Part shown: piece after piece, positions 1 to 5,991 of the stretch
How positions within the stretch are numbered: the stretch's first letter is position 1
Layout: each line of letters opens with the position of its first letter
Notes under the pieces: model-generated
Databases searched by the model: none
What the model saw: the letters and a program-made list of their open reading frames with translations, nothing else
What the model was told of the DNA's origin: nothing
NCBI GenBank assembly: GCA_020696885.1
Contig: JAJFMS010000152.1
Coordinates: forward strand, 1-7,272
Length of the DNA stretch: 7,272 nt
Reading direction: 5' to 3'
Source: Armatimonadota bacterium
GTDB taxonomy: Bacteria; Armatimonadota; SYMT01
Translations under genes and position numbers: made by a program

Positions 1-217
1 CTGACAAACGAATACGGCCGCTGTCCCCGGGACCCGGACGCCGGGCGAGTGCCATGGCTGCATCTTACTGGCAGCCCACTCCGCCACCGGATTACGACCC
101 CGAACGATGGCCAGCAACAAGGTCCGACCTGTAGGGGTGGGGCCTTTTTGCCGTGTGGGGGCATTGATCACTGCCTGGGCGAAACCGCCGCTCGGCGGTC
201 TCCGTCATGCCTCCACG

Positions 218-553
218 ATGCCTGTTGTCACCGAAAAAGAGGCCGTAGAAGGTCGCAAGCGCAGCGGGAAAGCACTCTACCTGCTGCTCGTCCCGCCGCT
301 CCTGGGGTTTCTGCTCGTGGCCGCCGCGGTGATCCGGCCGGTGGAGCTCCAGCTTGGTCCCGCGGTCATCATCGTGCTGACAGCCCGAACCGCTCCCACC
401 GCCGCCCAAGTTGACGGCCGATTGCTGCCCGCCGGGACGCCTGTGGAGATCCGCGGTCACGAATACGCCGTCATGGGTACCGGCTGGGGTGGCGGCGCGG
501 TGGCTGGCGGATGGGGAATCGGCATCTGCTGGTTCCGCGGACACCGGAAGTAG
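218..553 (+). CDS. Small membrane protein, function unknown
   Basis: I do not recognise this 111-residue protein. It begins with a short charged segment (EGRKRSGK, about residues 11-18). A clear hydrophobic stretch of about 20 residues follows (about 19-39, leucine/valine rich), probably a membrane segment with the N-terminus inside. A second, weaker hydrophobic patch lies at about 46-56. The C-terminal third is glycine/tryptophan rich (about 78-106) and ends in a basic tail (RGHRK). Coding is supported by strong G/C preference at third codon positions from 218 to the TAG at 551-553. The frame also has an in-frame ATG at 107, but codons 107-217 have weaker third-position bias and would put a non-signal-like basic leader ahead of the membrane segment, so I prefer 218. 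Neither start has a clear Shine-Dalgarno, and a small hairpin (ACCGCC/GGCGGT, 184-199) lies just upstream of 218. It converges on curA with no functional link visible. Confidence 0.55.
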   Translation: MPVVTEKEAVEGRKRSGKALYLLLVPPLLGFLLVAAAVIRPVELQLGPAVIIVLTARTAPTAAQVDGRLLPAGTPVEIRGHEYAVMGTGWGGGAVAGGWGIGICWFRGHRK

Positions 554-811
554 GCGCCGTCGCGCCGGAAGGTCCCACCGGAGCCCTCTGAAAGTCCCGC
601 ACAAGGCCATGCCAGCTTGGACTCGGCACGCCACCACTCCGGCGCGAGACCCCGGAACCTGGTCATCCTGAAACGCAGCGAAGCGTCCCGCACGTACGCC
701 GGGGCCGGGAGTCACCTCGACGGAGCCTGGATACTTCCAAGCGTTGAGAGCTGACCTCACGGTCACCATAGACATCTGCCTAGTGCGCCTAACGCCGCAC
801 CCCGGCGGCAC
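554..811. other. Noncoding convergent intergenic region
   Basis: The stretch lies between the stop of the small membrane-protein gene and the curA terminator. No reading frame here shows coding-type codon bias or a recognisable product; the open frames that cross it are shadows. Its only recognisable content is a degenerate dispersed-repeat-like segment near 662-693. I saw no convincing terminator for the upstream plus-strand gene. Confidence 0.6.
662..693. repeat. Degenerate short dispersed-repeat relic
   Basis: The segment starts GTCATCCTGA and continues with GCAGCGAAGCG and CCCGCAC. This resembles the short intergenic element found in many copies in several GC-rich bacterial phyla, whose core reads roughly GTCATCCTGAG-CGAAGCGAAGGATC. 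Read on the minus strand it gives the typical peptide text RDASLRFRMT. This copy is diverged and lacks the GGATC end. The family assignment is from memory of the pattern; copy number in this genome cannot be seen from one window. Confidence 0.4.
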
Positions 812-852
812 AAAAGGGTGACCGAAGGCCGGGGTTGAGCCCCGGGTCACCC
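812..852 (-). terminator. Intrinsic terminator of curA
   Basis: On the minus strand, an outer stem GGGTGACC/GGTCACCC (plus-strand 845-852 with 816-823) encloses an inner stem CCGGGG/CCCCGG (829-834 with 840-845) with a five-base loop. The outer and inner stems share one base, so they compete by one pair. The outer stem is followed directly by TTTTG on the minus strand (plus-strand 811-815), a short T-run. The curA stop codon (847-849) sits inside the first arm, so terminator and gene end overlap. The strand is set by the T-run: the plus-strand side is followed by CTCCGCC, which does not fit a terminator. Confidence 0.65.
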
Positions 853-1881
853 CTCCGCCACCCGCACCACCAGCTTCCCGAAGTTCCGGCCCTCCAGTAG
901 CCCTATAAACGCCTCCGGCGCGTGTTCCAGCCCCTCCACCACGTCCTCGCGGTACCGGATCGCTCCCTGCTCCACCCACGGGGTCATCTCGCTCAGGAAC
1001 TCCGGATACCGCTCTCCGTAGTCGTTGAAGATGATGAAGCCCTGGACCTTGAGCCGCTTGCGCAGGATGGCGCCCATCAGCAGCGGGAGGTGGTCCGGCC
1101 CAGGCGGTAGACCCTGCGCGTTGTAGTGGGAGATAAGACCGCACACCGGAACCCGCGCCTTCGGGTTGAGCAGCGGGATCACCGCCAGGAGTACATCGCC
1201 GCCCACGTTCTCGAAGTACACGTCGATCCCCGCCGGGCAGGCAGTGGCGAGGCGCGCAGAGAGATCCGGTGCCCGGTGGTCCACGCACTCGTCCAGGCCC
1301 AGCTCCTCCACGGCGTAGCGGCACTTCTCCGGGCCGCCGGCGATGCCCACCACGCGGCAGCCCTTCAGTTTGCCGAGCTGCCCCACCACGGAGCCCACCG
1401 CGCCGGTGGCTGCGGCCACCACAACCGTCTCGCCCGGCTGCGGCGCACCGATGTCCAGGAGCCCCATGTAGGCGGTGAACCCCGGCATCCCCAGCACTCC
1501 CAGCGCGAGGGAAGGCCTCGGCATCCCGGGGTCGAGGCGGAGGAGCCCGGCGCCGTTGGAGACGGCATAGTCTTGCCAGCCGGAGCCGCTCAGCACCAGG
1601 TCACCTTCGGAAAACCCCGGGTGCTGCGACGCCGCTACCCGGCTCACCGTGCCGCCCACCATCACGTCTCCCACCGCCACCGGCGGCGCGTAGGAGGGGG
1701 CGTCGCTCATCCGGCCGCGCATGTACGGGTCCAGCGACAGGTACAGCGTGCGGAGGAGGACCTCCCCGGCAGCCGGCTCCGGCACGGGGCTCTCTTCCAG
1801 CCGGAAGTCATCCGGCACCGGGGCGCCCTGCGGGCGCCGGGCCAGCACGATCCGCCGGTTGACCGGAAGCGCAGCGGACAT
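847..1881 (-). CDS. curA: CurA-type NADPH-dependent MDR oxidoreductase
   Basis: A 344-residue zinc-independent medium-chain reductase of the leukotriene B4 12-hydroxydehydrogenase/CurA group. Members reduce the activated C=C bond of enones using NADPH in the cytoplasm; E. coli CurA (NADPH-dependent curcumin/dihydrocurcumin reductase) is almost the same length. Family signatures visible are RRPQGAPVP near residues 15-23, LYLSLDPYMRGRMSD (46-60), VMVGGTVSRV (73-82), GWQDY (101-105), LGVLGMPGFTAYMGLLDIG (127-145), the nucleotide-binding glycine loop AAATGAVGSVVGQ (156-168), GCRVVGIAGGPEKC (174-187), YFENVGG (222-228), CGLISHYN (247-254) and the C-terminal GRNFGKLVV (331-339). No structural or catalytic zinc ligands of the alcohol-dehydrogenase type are seen. 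The ATG at 1881 has a good Shine-Dalgarno six bases upstream and matches the family N-terminus. The gene is monocistronic here: divergent from the kinase and closed by its own terminator. The family is certain; the physiological substrate is not, since many homologues act on general enals/enones. Confidence 0.93.
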   Translation of the reverse strand: MSAALPVNRRIVLARRPQGAPVPDDFRLEESPVPEPAAGEVLLRTLYLSLDPYMRGRMSDAPSYAPPVAVGDVMVGGTVSRVAASQHPGFSEGDLVLSGSGWQDYAVSNGAGLLRLDPGMPRPSLALGVLGMPGFTAYMGLLDIGAPQPGETVVVAAATGAVGSVVGQLGKLKGCRVVGIAGGPEKCRYAVEELGLDECVDHRAPDLSARLATACPAGIDVYFENVGGDVLLAVIPLLNPKARVPVCGLISHYNAQGLPPGPDHLPLLMGAILRKRLKVQGFIIFNDYGERYPEFLSEMTPWVEQGAIRYREDVVEGLEHAPEAFIGLLEGRNFGKLVVRVAEG

Positions 1882-1887
1882 GGTTCT

Positions 1888-1893
1888 CTTCCT
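1888..1893 (-). promoter_or_regulatory. curA ribosome binding site
   Basis: AGGAAG on the minus strand, inside a purine-rich run (AAAGGAAGAGAA), lies six bases from the ATG at 1881-1879. It supports that start codon. Confidence 0.75.
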
Positions 1894-1931
1894 TTCGTTA
1901 GGACGGGTGGTTCGATCTTGGCGGCTGCCTC

Positions 1932-1937
1932 ATTAGA
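1932..1937 (-). promoter_or_regulatory. Possible -10 element of curA
   Basis: The minus strand reads TCTAAT, five of six matches to the sigma-70 -10 consensus, about 50 bases upstream of the curA start. No good -35 hexamer is found 16-18 bases further upstream, so this is only a candidate. Confidence 0.25.
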
Positions 1938-1981
1938 TGTAGCGATCCTGGGGGCCGATCTGATTCCTGAGCACGGCTGTC

Positions 1982-2035
1982 GTATGCGGTATCTGCACCC
2001 CTTTCATGTAGGGCAAACGGGGTACTGTCGCATAC
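1982..2035. promoter_or_regulatory. Inverted repeat in curA-kinase divergent region
   Basis: GTATGCG (1982-1988) and CGCATAC (2029-2035) form a perfect seven-base inverted repeat. Nested inside is ACCCC (1997-2001) with GGGGT (2019-2023). The outer half-sites are also embedded in a near-direct repeat, CTGTCGTAT (1977-1985) and CTGTCGCAT (2025-2033), 48 bases apart. The element lies between the two divergent genes, about 75 bases before the kinase start. It could be an operator pair or a leader hairpin; nothing in the sequence decides between these. A weak -10-like TACACT (2033-2038) overlaps the right half-site. Confidence 0.3.
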
Positions 2036-2096
2036 ACTGGGAATGGTACGCGATCCGCGTCCTACCTGCCGTCCGTTGTTCCCCAGGTCCCGTTAC

Positions 2097-2102
2097 GAGG
2101 TG
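2097..2102 (+). promoter_or_regulatory. Kinase ribosome binding site
   Basis: GAGGTG lies eight bases before the GTG codon at 2111. It is the reason for choosing this non-ATG start. Confidence 0.7.
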
Positions 2103-2110
2103 CTCCCCTG

Positions 2111-5100
2111 GTGCCATCAGCCTTCGATCCGGCCGCCGTTCTGGAAGGACTTACCGACTTTGTCGCGGTTCTAGACACCGGCTGGCACTTCACGTACCTC
2201 AACCAGCCGGGGGCGAGGTTTCTGGGGTTCCGGCCGGAGGACCTCATCGGCCGCGAGCTGTGGGAGCTCTTCCCGGGAGCCCGGGCGTCGGACTTCTACC
2301 AGCGATGCCAGCAGGCGGTTCAGGATCAGCAACCGTTCTCGCTCCGGCACCATTCGCCCCAGCGCGGGGTCTGGCTGGACCTCCGGATCTCCCCCTCACC
2401 CGCGGGGATCACGATCTTCGGACGGGATGTCACGGAGCAACAGCGGGTGGAGTCCGCCCTTCGCGCGAGCGAGGAGCGCCTGCGCCTCGCGCAGCAGGCG
2501 GGGCACATCGGCACCTGGGATTGGGACCTGGTAGAGGACCAGGTGTCGTGGTCGGATGGCACCTGGAAGCTGCTCGGGCTCCCGCCTCGCTCCACCGGAA
2601 CCGGTCGCGAGGTGTGGTTCGAGCGGATCTACCCGGACGACCGGGGGCCGCTCATAGCCGAGATGGAGCGCGTCCTGGCGGAGGGGATCGAGTTCTCACA
2701 AGAGTTCCGCGTGATCCGCGCGGATGACGCCATCCGCTGGCTGGTCTCGCAGGGACAGGTGATCCGGGACGAGCAGGGGAGGGCGATCCGCTTTCTCGGG
2801 GTAAACATCGACATCACGGACCGGAAGCGCTCCGAGCAGGCGCTGGCCGAGAGCGAGGCCCGCCTGCGCTTCACCACGGAAGCGCTCCCCCAGGTAATCT
2901 GGCTAGCGGCCCCGGACGGGTCCCTCGTGGACTGCAACCGGCACTGGTACGAACTGACCGGCCTGTCGGTGGCCGAAACCCTGAACGGGAGCTGGGTGCG
3001 CGTGCTGCACCCGGACGATCTCGCCGAGCTGGAGCGCACCTGGCCCGGGTTTCTCGCGGCCGGCGAGCCGTACGAGTTCGAGTACCGCATCCGGCGGGCC
3101 GCGGACGGCGCCTACCGCTGGCACACTGGGCGGAGCATGCCGATCCGCGACGATCAGGGAGTGATCAACCGCTGGCTGGGCACCGCGTTCGACATCCAGC
3201 GGCTGAAGGACGCGTCCGAGATCGAGCGGCGCGGCGAGCAGCTCTACCGTGCGTTCCTGGAGCAGGGGGGCGAGGCATTCTGGTTTACCGATCTGGACGG
3301 GCGCTGCCTGGAGCTCAACGAAGCCGCCTGCCAGCTCCTCGGCTACGAGCGGGAGGAGCTCCTGGGCAGCGTGGTGCGGGAGCTGTTCCACCCGGAAGAC
3401 CAGCCGGCGCGACTGGATGACCTGCAGCGCGTCCATACCGGCTATACGGTGCGGGCCGAGCGCCGCTTGCGGCGGAAGGACGGCGTCTACGTAACGGTGG
3501 AAGGTATCGCACGGGCCTTTGATGCCACGCGCACCCTCGTGTTCTTCCGCGACGTGACCCGGCGCCGCGCCGCCGAGGACGCGCTGCGCGTCCGCGAGCA
3601 GGAGTTCCGCGCCATCTTCGAGCTGGCCGCGGTGGGAGCCACCCAGTCCGATCCGCACACCGGGCGGTTTCGCCGGGTCAACCGGAAGCTGTGCGATCTC
3701 ACCGGCTACTCCGAAGCCGAGCTACTGGACCTGACGTTCTTTGCGCTGACCCACCCCGATGACCAGGAGCGAAACCAGGAGGTCCTGGATCAGCTCCTCC
3801 GGGGGGACCGCGACGCGGTGACCATCGAGAAGCGGTACCTGCGGAAGGACGGCACGGTCATCTGGGTCCAGACCGACGCGACGCTGCTCCGCGGCGCCGA
3901 TGGCGCCCCGCTGATGCTGCTGGCCGTGGTGCAGGACATCACCGCGGCGTACGAGGCGCGGGAAGCGCTGGTCCAGAGCGAGCGTGCCCTGCGCGAGGCG
4001 CAGCGGGTGGCGCGGCTGGGAAGCTGGAGCCTGGACCTGCTCACCGGCAACGCCTGGTGGTCCGAGGAGATGTACCGCCTCTACCAGCTCGACCCGGCCG
4101 AAATCCAGCCCTCCCTGGCCCACTCCCGCGCGCTCATCCACCCACAAGATTGGCCCAAGGTGGAGGCGCAGGTGCGCGAAGCAATGGAGCAGGGCGCCGG
4201 GTTTCAGGACCTGGAGCTGCGGTTCTTCCGGGCGGACGGCAGCGTCGGCTGGATGCTCACGCGCGGCGAAGTGGAGCGGGATGCCGGCGGCAAGCCGGTC
4301 CGGCTGATCGGCTCCTCCGTGGACATCACGGAGCGAAAGGAAGCGGAACAGGGCCTCCGGGAGCGCGAAGAGCGGCTGCGGCTGGCGACCCGCGCGGCGG
4401 GGATCGGCACTTTCGATTGGGACCTCCCGTCCGGACGAATCGTCTGGACGGAGCAGGAAGAGCTGCTCTTCGGCCTCGAGCCGGGCACGTTCGGCGGAAC
4501 GATCGAGAGCTGGAAGGCGCAGGTGCTCCCCGACGACCGGGAGGAGATGGAGCGCCGCATCCGCGAGTGCACCCAGGCCCGGCGAGAGGACTTCGACTTC
4601 GCGTTCCGGATCCGGCGCCCGGACGGGGAGGTCCGGTGGATCGAGGGAGCCAGCCGGTTCGTGTACGCGGAAGACGGCACTCCCCTGCGCATGGTGGGGG
4701 TGAACCTGGACGCCACAGAGCGCCGGCTCCTTGCGGAGGCGCGGGAAGCCCGGGCGCAGGCGCTGGCGGAGGAGTCCCGGCGCAAGGATGAGTTCCTTGC
4801 CATGCTCGCTCACGAGCTACGCAACCCGCTGGCGCCGATCACCAACGCGGCGCACCTGCTCCAGTTCTGCGCGGGCGATCCGGAGCAGGTCGGGAAGCAC
4901 CGCGAGACCGTGGAGCGCAACGCCCGGCACCTCTCCCGGCTGGTGGATGACCTCCTGGAAGTGGCCCGCATCAACGAGGGCAAGATCGACCTGCGGCGAG
5001 AGGCGGTGGACCTGGCGGAAGTGCTCCGGCAGGCGAGCGCCAGCGTGCGGCCCCGGATGGAGCAGCGCCAGCACGAGCTGACGCTGGCGCTGCCCCCACA

Positions 5101-5908
5101 GCCGGTGCCGGTGCTGGCGGATCCGGTCCGGCTGGTTCAGGTGGTGGTGAACCTGCTGACCAACGCCGCGAAGTACACTGAGCCGGGCGGCCGCATCACA
5201 GTAGAGCTGGAGGGACCGGATAGCGCCGGGGCCGCGGCCATCCGGGTTCGCGACAACGGCCGAGGGATCGATCCGGAGCTCCTGCCGCAGGTGTTCGAGC
5301 TGTTCGTACAGGGCAGCCAGACGCTGGCGAGGACGGAGGGCGGCCTGGGCGTGGGGCTCACGCTCGCGCAGCGGCTCGTGGAGATGCATGGGGGCACCCT
5401 CACCGCGCAGAGCGAGGGGCCGGGACGGGGCAGCGAGTTCATCGTCCGGCTGCCGACTTCCGCGGAGCGAGCCGCCGAGCCGGTGCGCCCCTTACCGACA
5501 GGGCTGGGTGGAACGGGCACGCGGCTGCTGCTGGTGGAAGACAACGTGGACGCGGCGGAGACGCTGGCGGAGCTGCTGGAGCTGTGGGGCCTGGAAGCCC
5601 GGGTAACACACACCGGCGCGGCGGCCCTGGAGGTGGCGGCTTCCTTCCACCCGCAAGTCGTCCTCCTGGACCTCGGCCTTCCGGGGATGGACGGCTACGA
5701 AGTCGCCGCTCGCCTGCGAGCTCTGCTCCCCACCGGGACACCCCCGATATTCGTGGCGCTCACCGGCTACGGCGACGCGGAGCACCGCCGTCGGACCACC
5801 GCTGCCGGTTTCGACCACCACCTGGTGAAGCCGGTGGAGCCGGAAGTTCTGCGAAAGCTCGTGTGCGGCGGTGGAGGAACCGCAGGAGCAGAGGAGCCGC
5901 GGGAGTAA
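2111..5908 (+). CDS. Multi-PAS hybrid sensor histidine kinase
   Basis: A 1265-residue cytoplasmic hybrid histidine kinase with no signal peptide or membrane segment. I delimit seven consecutive PAS domains, most of which end in the PAC-like D-I/V-T-(E/D)-R or a similar motif: about 9-112, 122-240, 252-369, 378-492, 498-620, 624-749 and 754-879. Short helical linkers rich in E/R/A/L join them. The second and seventh (ERLRLA..AG.IGT.DWDL) and, less closely, the sixth look like internal duplicates. The core is complete: HisKA at about 892-957 with phospho-acceptor His901 in AHELRNPLAPI; HATPase_c at about 1000-1115 with N-box NLLTNAAKYT (Asn1018), G1 DNGRG (1048-1052), F-box VFELFVQ and G2 GGLGVGL (1077-1083). 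The receiver at about 1137-1252 has acidic Glu1143/Asp1144, phospho-acceptor Asp1187 (LLDLGLPGMDGYE), Thr1218 and Lys1240. No LOV cysteine motif (NCRFLQ) or haem-type motif is seen, so the ligands are unknown. There is no HPt or DNA-binding domain, and no partner regulator is nearby. The GTG start has a good Shine-Dalgarno and leads straight into the first PAS. Confidence 0.95.
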   Translation: MPSAFDPAAVLEGLTDFVAVLDTGWHFTYLNQPGARFLGFRPEDLIGRELWELFPGARASDFYQRCQQAVQDQQPFSLRHHSPQRGVWLDLRISPSPAGITIFGRDVTEQQRVESALRASEERLRLAQQAGHIGTWDWDLVEDQVSWSDGTWKLLGLPPRSTGTGREVWFERIYPDDRGPLIAEMERVLAEGIEFSQEFRVIRADDAIRWLVSQGQVIRDEQGRAIRFLGVNIDITDRKRSEQALAESEARLRFTTEALPQVIWLAAPDGSLVDCNRHWYELTGLSVAETLNGSWVRVLHPDDLAELERTWPGFLAAGEPYEFEYRIRRAADGAYRWHTGRSMPIRDDQGVINRWLGTAFDIQRLKDASEIERRGEQLYRAFLEQGGEAFWFTDLDGRCLELNEAACQLLGYEREELLGSVVRELFHPEDQPARLDDLQRVHTGYTVRAERRLRRKDGVYVTVEGIARAFDATRTLVFFRDVTRRRAAEDALRVREQEFRAIFELAAVGATQSDPHTGRFRRVNRKLCDLTGYSEAELLDLTFFALTHPDDQERNQEVLDQLLRGDRDAVTIEKRYLRKDGTVIWVQTDATLLRGADGAPLMLLAVVQDITAAYEAREALVQSERALREAQRVARLGSWSLDLLTGNAWWSEEMYRLYQLDPAEIQPSLAHSRALIHPQDWPKVEAQVREAMEQGAGFQDLELRFFRADGSVGWMLTRGEVERDAGGKPVRLIGSSVDITERKEAEQGLREREERLRLATRAAGIGTFDWDLPSGRIVWTEQEELLFGLEPGTFGGTIESWKAQVLPDDREEMERRIRECTQARREDFDFAFRIRRPDGEVRWIEGASRFVYAEDGTPLRMVGVNLDATERRLLAEAREARAQALAEESRRKDEFLAMLAHELRNPLAPITNAAHLLQFCAGDPEQVGKHRETVERNARHLSRLVDDLLEVARINEGKIDLRREAVDLAEVLRQASASVRPRMEQRQHELTLALPPQPVPVLADPVRLVQVVVNLLTNAAKYTEPGGRITVELEGPDSAGAAAIRVRDNGRGIDPELLPQVFELFVQGSQTLARTEGGLGVGLTLAQRLVEMHGGTLTAQSEGPGRGSEFIVRLPTSAERAAEPVRPLPTGLGGTGTRLLLVEDNVDAAETLAELLELWGLEARVTHTGAAALEVAASFHPQVVLLDLGLPGMDGYEVAARLRALLPTGTPPIFVALTGYGDAEHRRRTTAAGFDHHLVKPVEPEVLRKLVCGGGGTAGAEEPRE

Positions 5909-5930
5909 TGGAGTGTAGGAGTAGTGGGAG
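5885..5930 (+). repeat. Tandem GGAG motif repeats, 8-9 base period
   Basis: GGAG recurs at 5885, 5893, 5902, 5910, 5918 and 5927, with spacings of 8, 9, 8, 8 and 9 bases. The clearest units are GGAGTAAT (5902-5909), GGAGTGTA (5910-5917) and GGAGTAGT (5918-5925). The array starts in the last codons of the kinase gene, includes its TAA stop (5906-5908) and continues into the intergenic gap. The spacing is not a multiple of three, so it is not a protein repeat. Confidence 0.6.
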
Positions 5931-5974
5931 CGGTGCGGCCTGATGGCCGCGTTCTTCACTACTCCCGCGGCTCC
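5893..5974 (+). promoter_or_regulatory. Long inverted repeat with competing stem, kinase-sulfatase gap
   Basis: GGAGCCGCGGGAGTA (5893-5907) is a perfect 15-base complement of TACTCCCGCGGCTCC (5960-5974). Inside the loop is a perfect hairpin GCGGCC-TGAT-GGCCGC (5935-5950). A second pairing, GGAGTAGTG (5918-5926) with CACTACTCC (5957-5965), uses part of the same right arm, so the two folds exclude each other. The left arm contains the kinase stop codon. No T-run follows, so a classical intrinsic terminator is not supported; a mRNA 3'-end stabiliser, an attenuator, or a leader controlling the sulfatase are possible. The base pairing is seen directly; the role is inferred. Confidence 0.5.
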
Positions 5975-5991
5975 GTCCATACGGTAATCCC

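Noticed and set aside
54..134. Short frame encoding MAASYWQPTPPPDYDPERW and seven further residues
   Set aside because: The peptide text looks protein-like, but third-position G/C is only about half, it is 26 codons long, it overlaps the 107 start and it has only a weak Shine-Dalgarno. It could be a gene remnant, but the sequence does not support that firmly.
134..159. Run of G-tracts suggesting a G-quadruplex
   Set aside because: There are only three G-tracts of four or more close together, with irregular spacing; a fourth is missing.
92..1324. Long minus-strand open frame (410 codons) across the small gene and curA
   Set aside because: It overlaps curA in another frame and the small plus-strand gene in antisense. 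The product is low-complexity Arg/Gly/Pro text with no domain, as expected for a shadow frame in GC-rich DNA.
1126..2727. Long plus-strand open frame (533 codons) antisense to curA and running into the kinase
   Set aside because: It is antisense to a clearly recognisable curA and overlaps the kinase N-terminus in another frame. The His/Arg/Ala-rich product has no recognisable family.
3722..4813. Long minus-strand open frame (363 codons) inside the kinase gene
   Set aside because: It is antisense to several PAS domains with intact family motifs, and its product has no recognisable domain.
5909..5991. Classical intrinsic terminator after the kinase
   Set aside because: Strong stems are present, but no T-run follows either the long stem or the GCGGCC/GGCCGC hairpin, so I list it as a structured regulatory candidate only.
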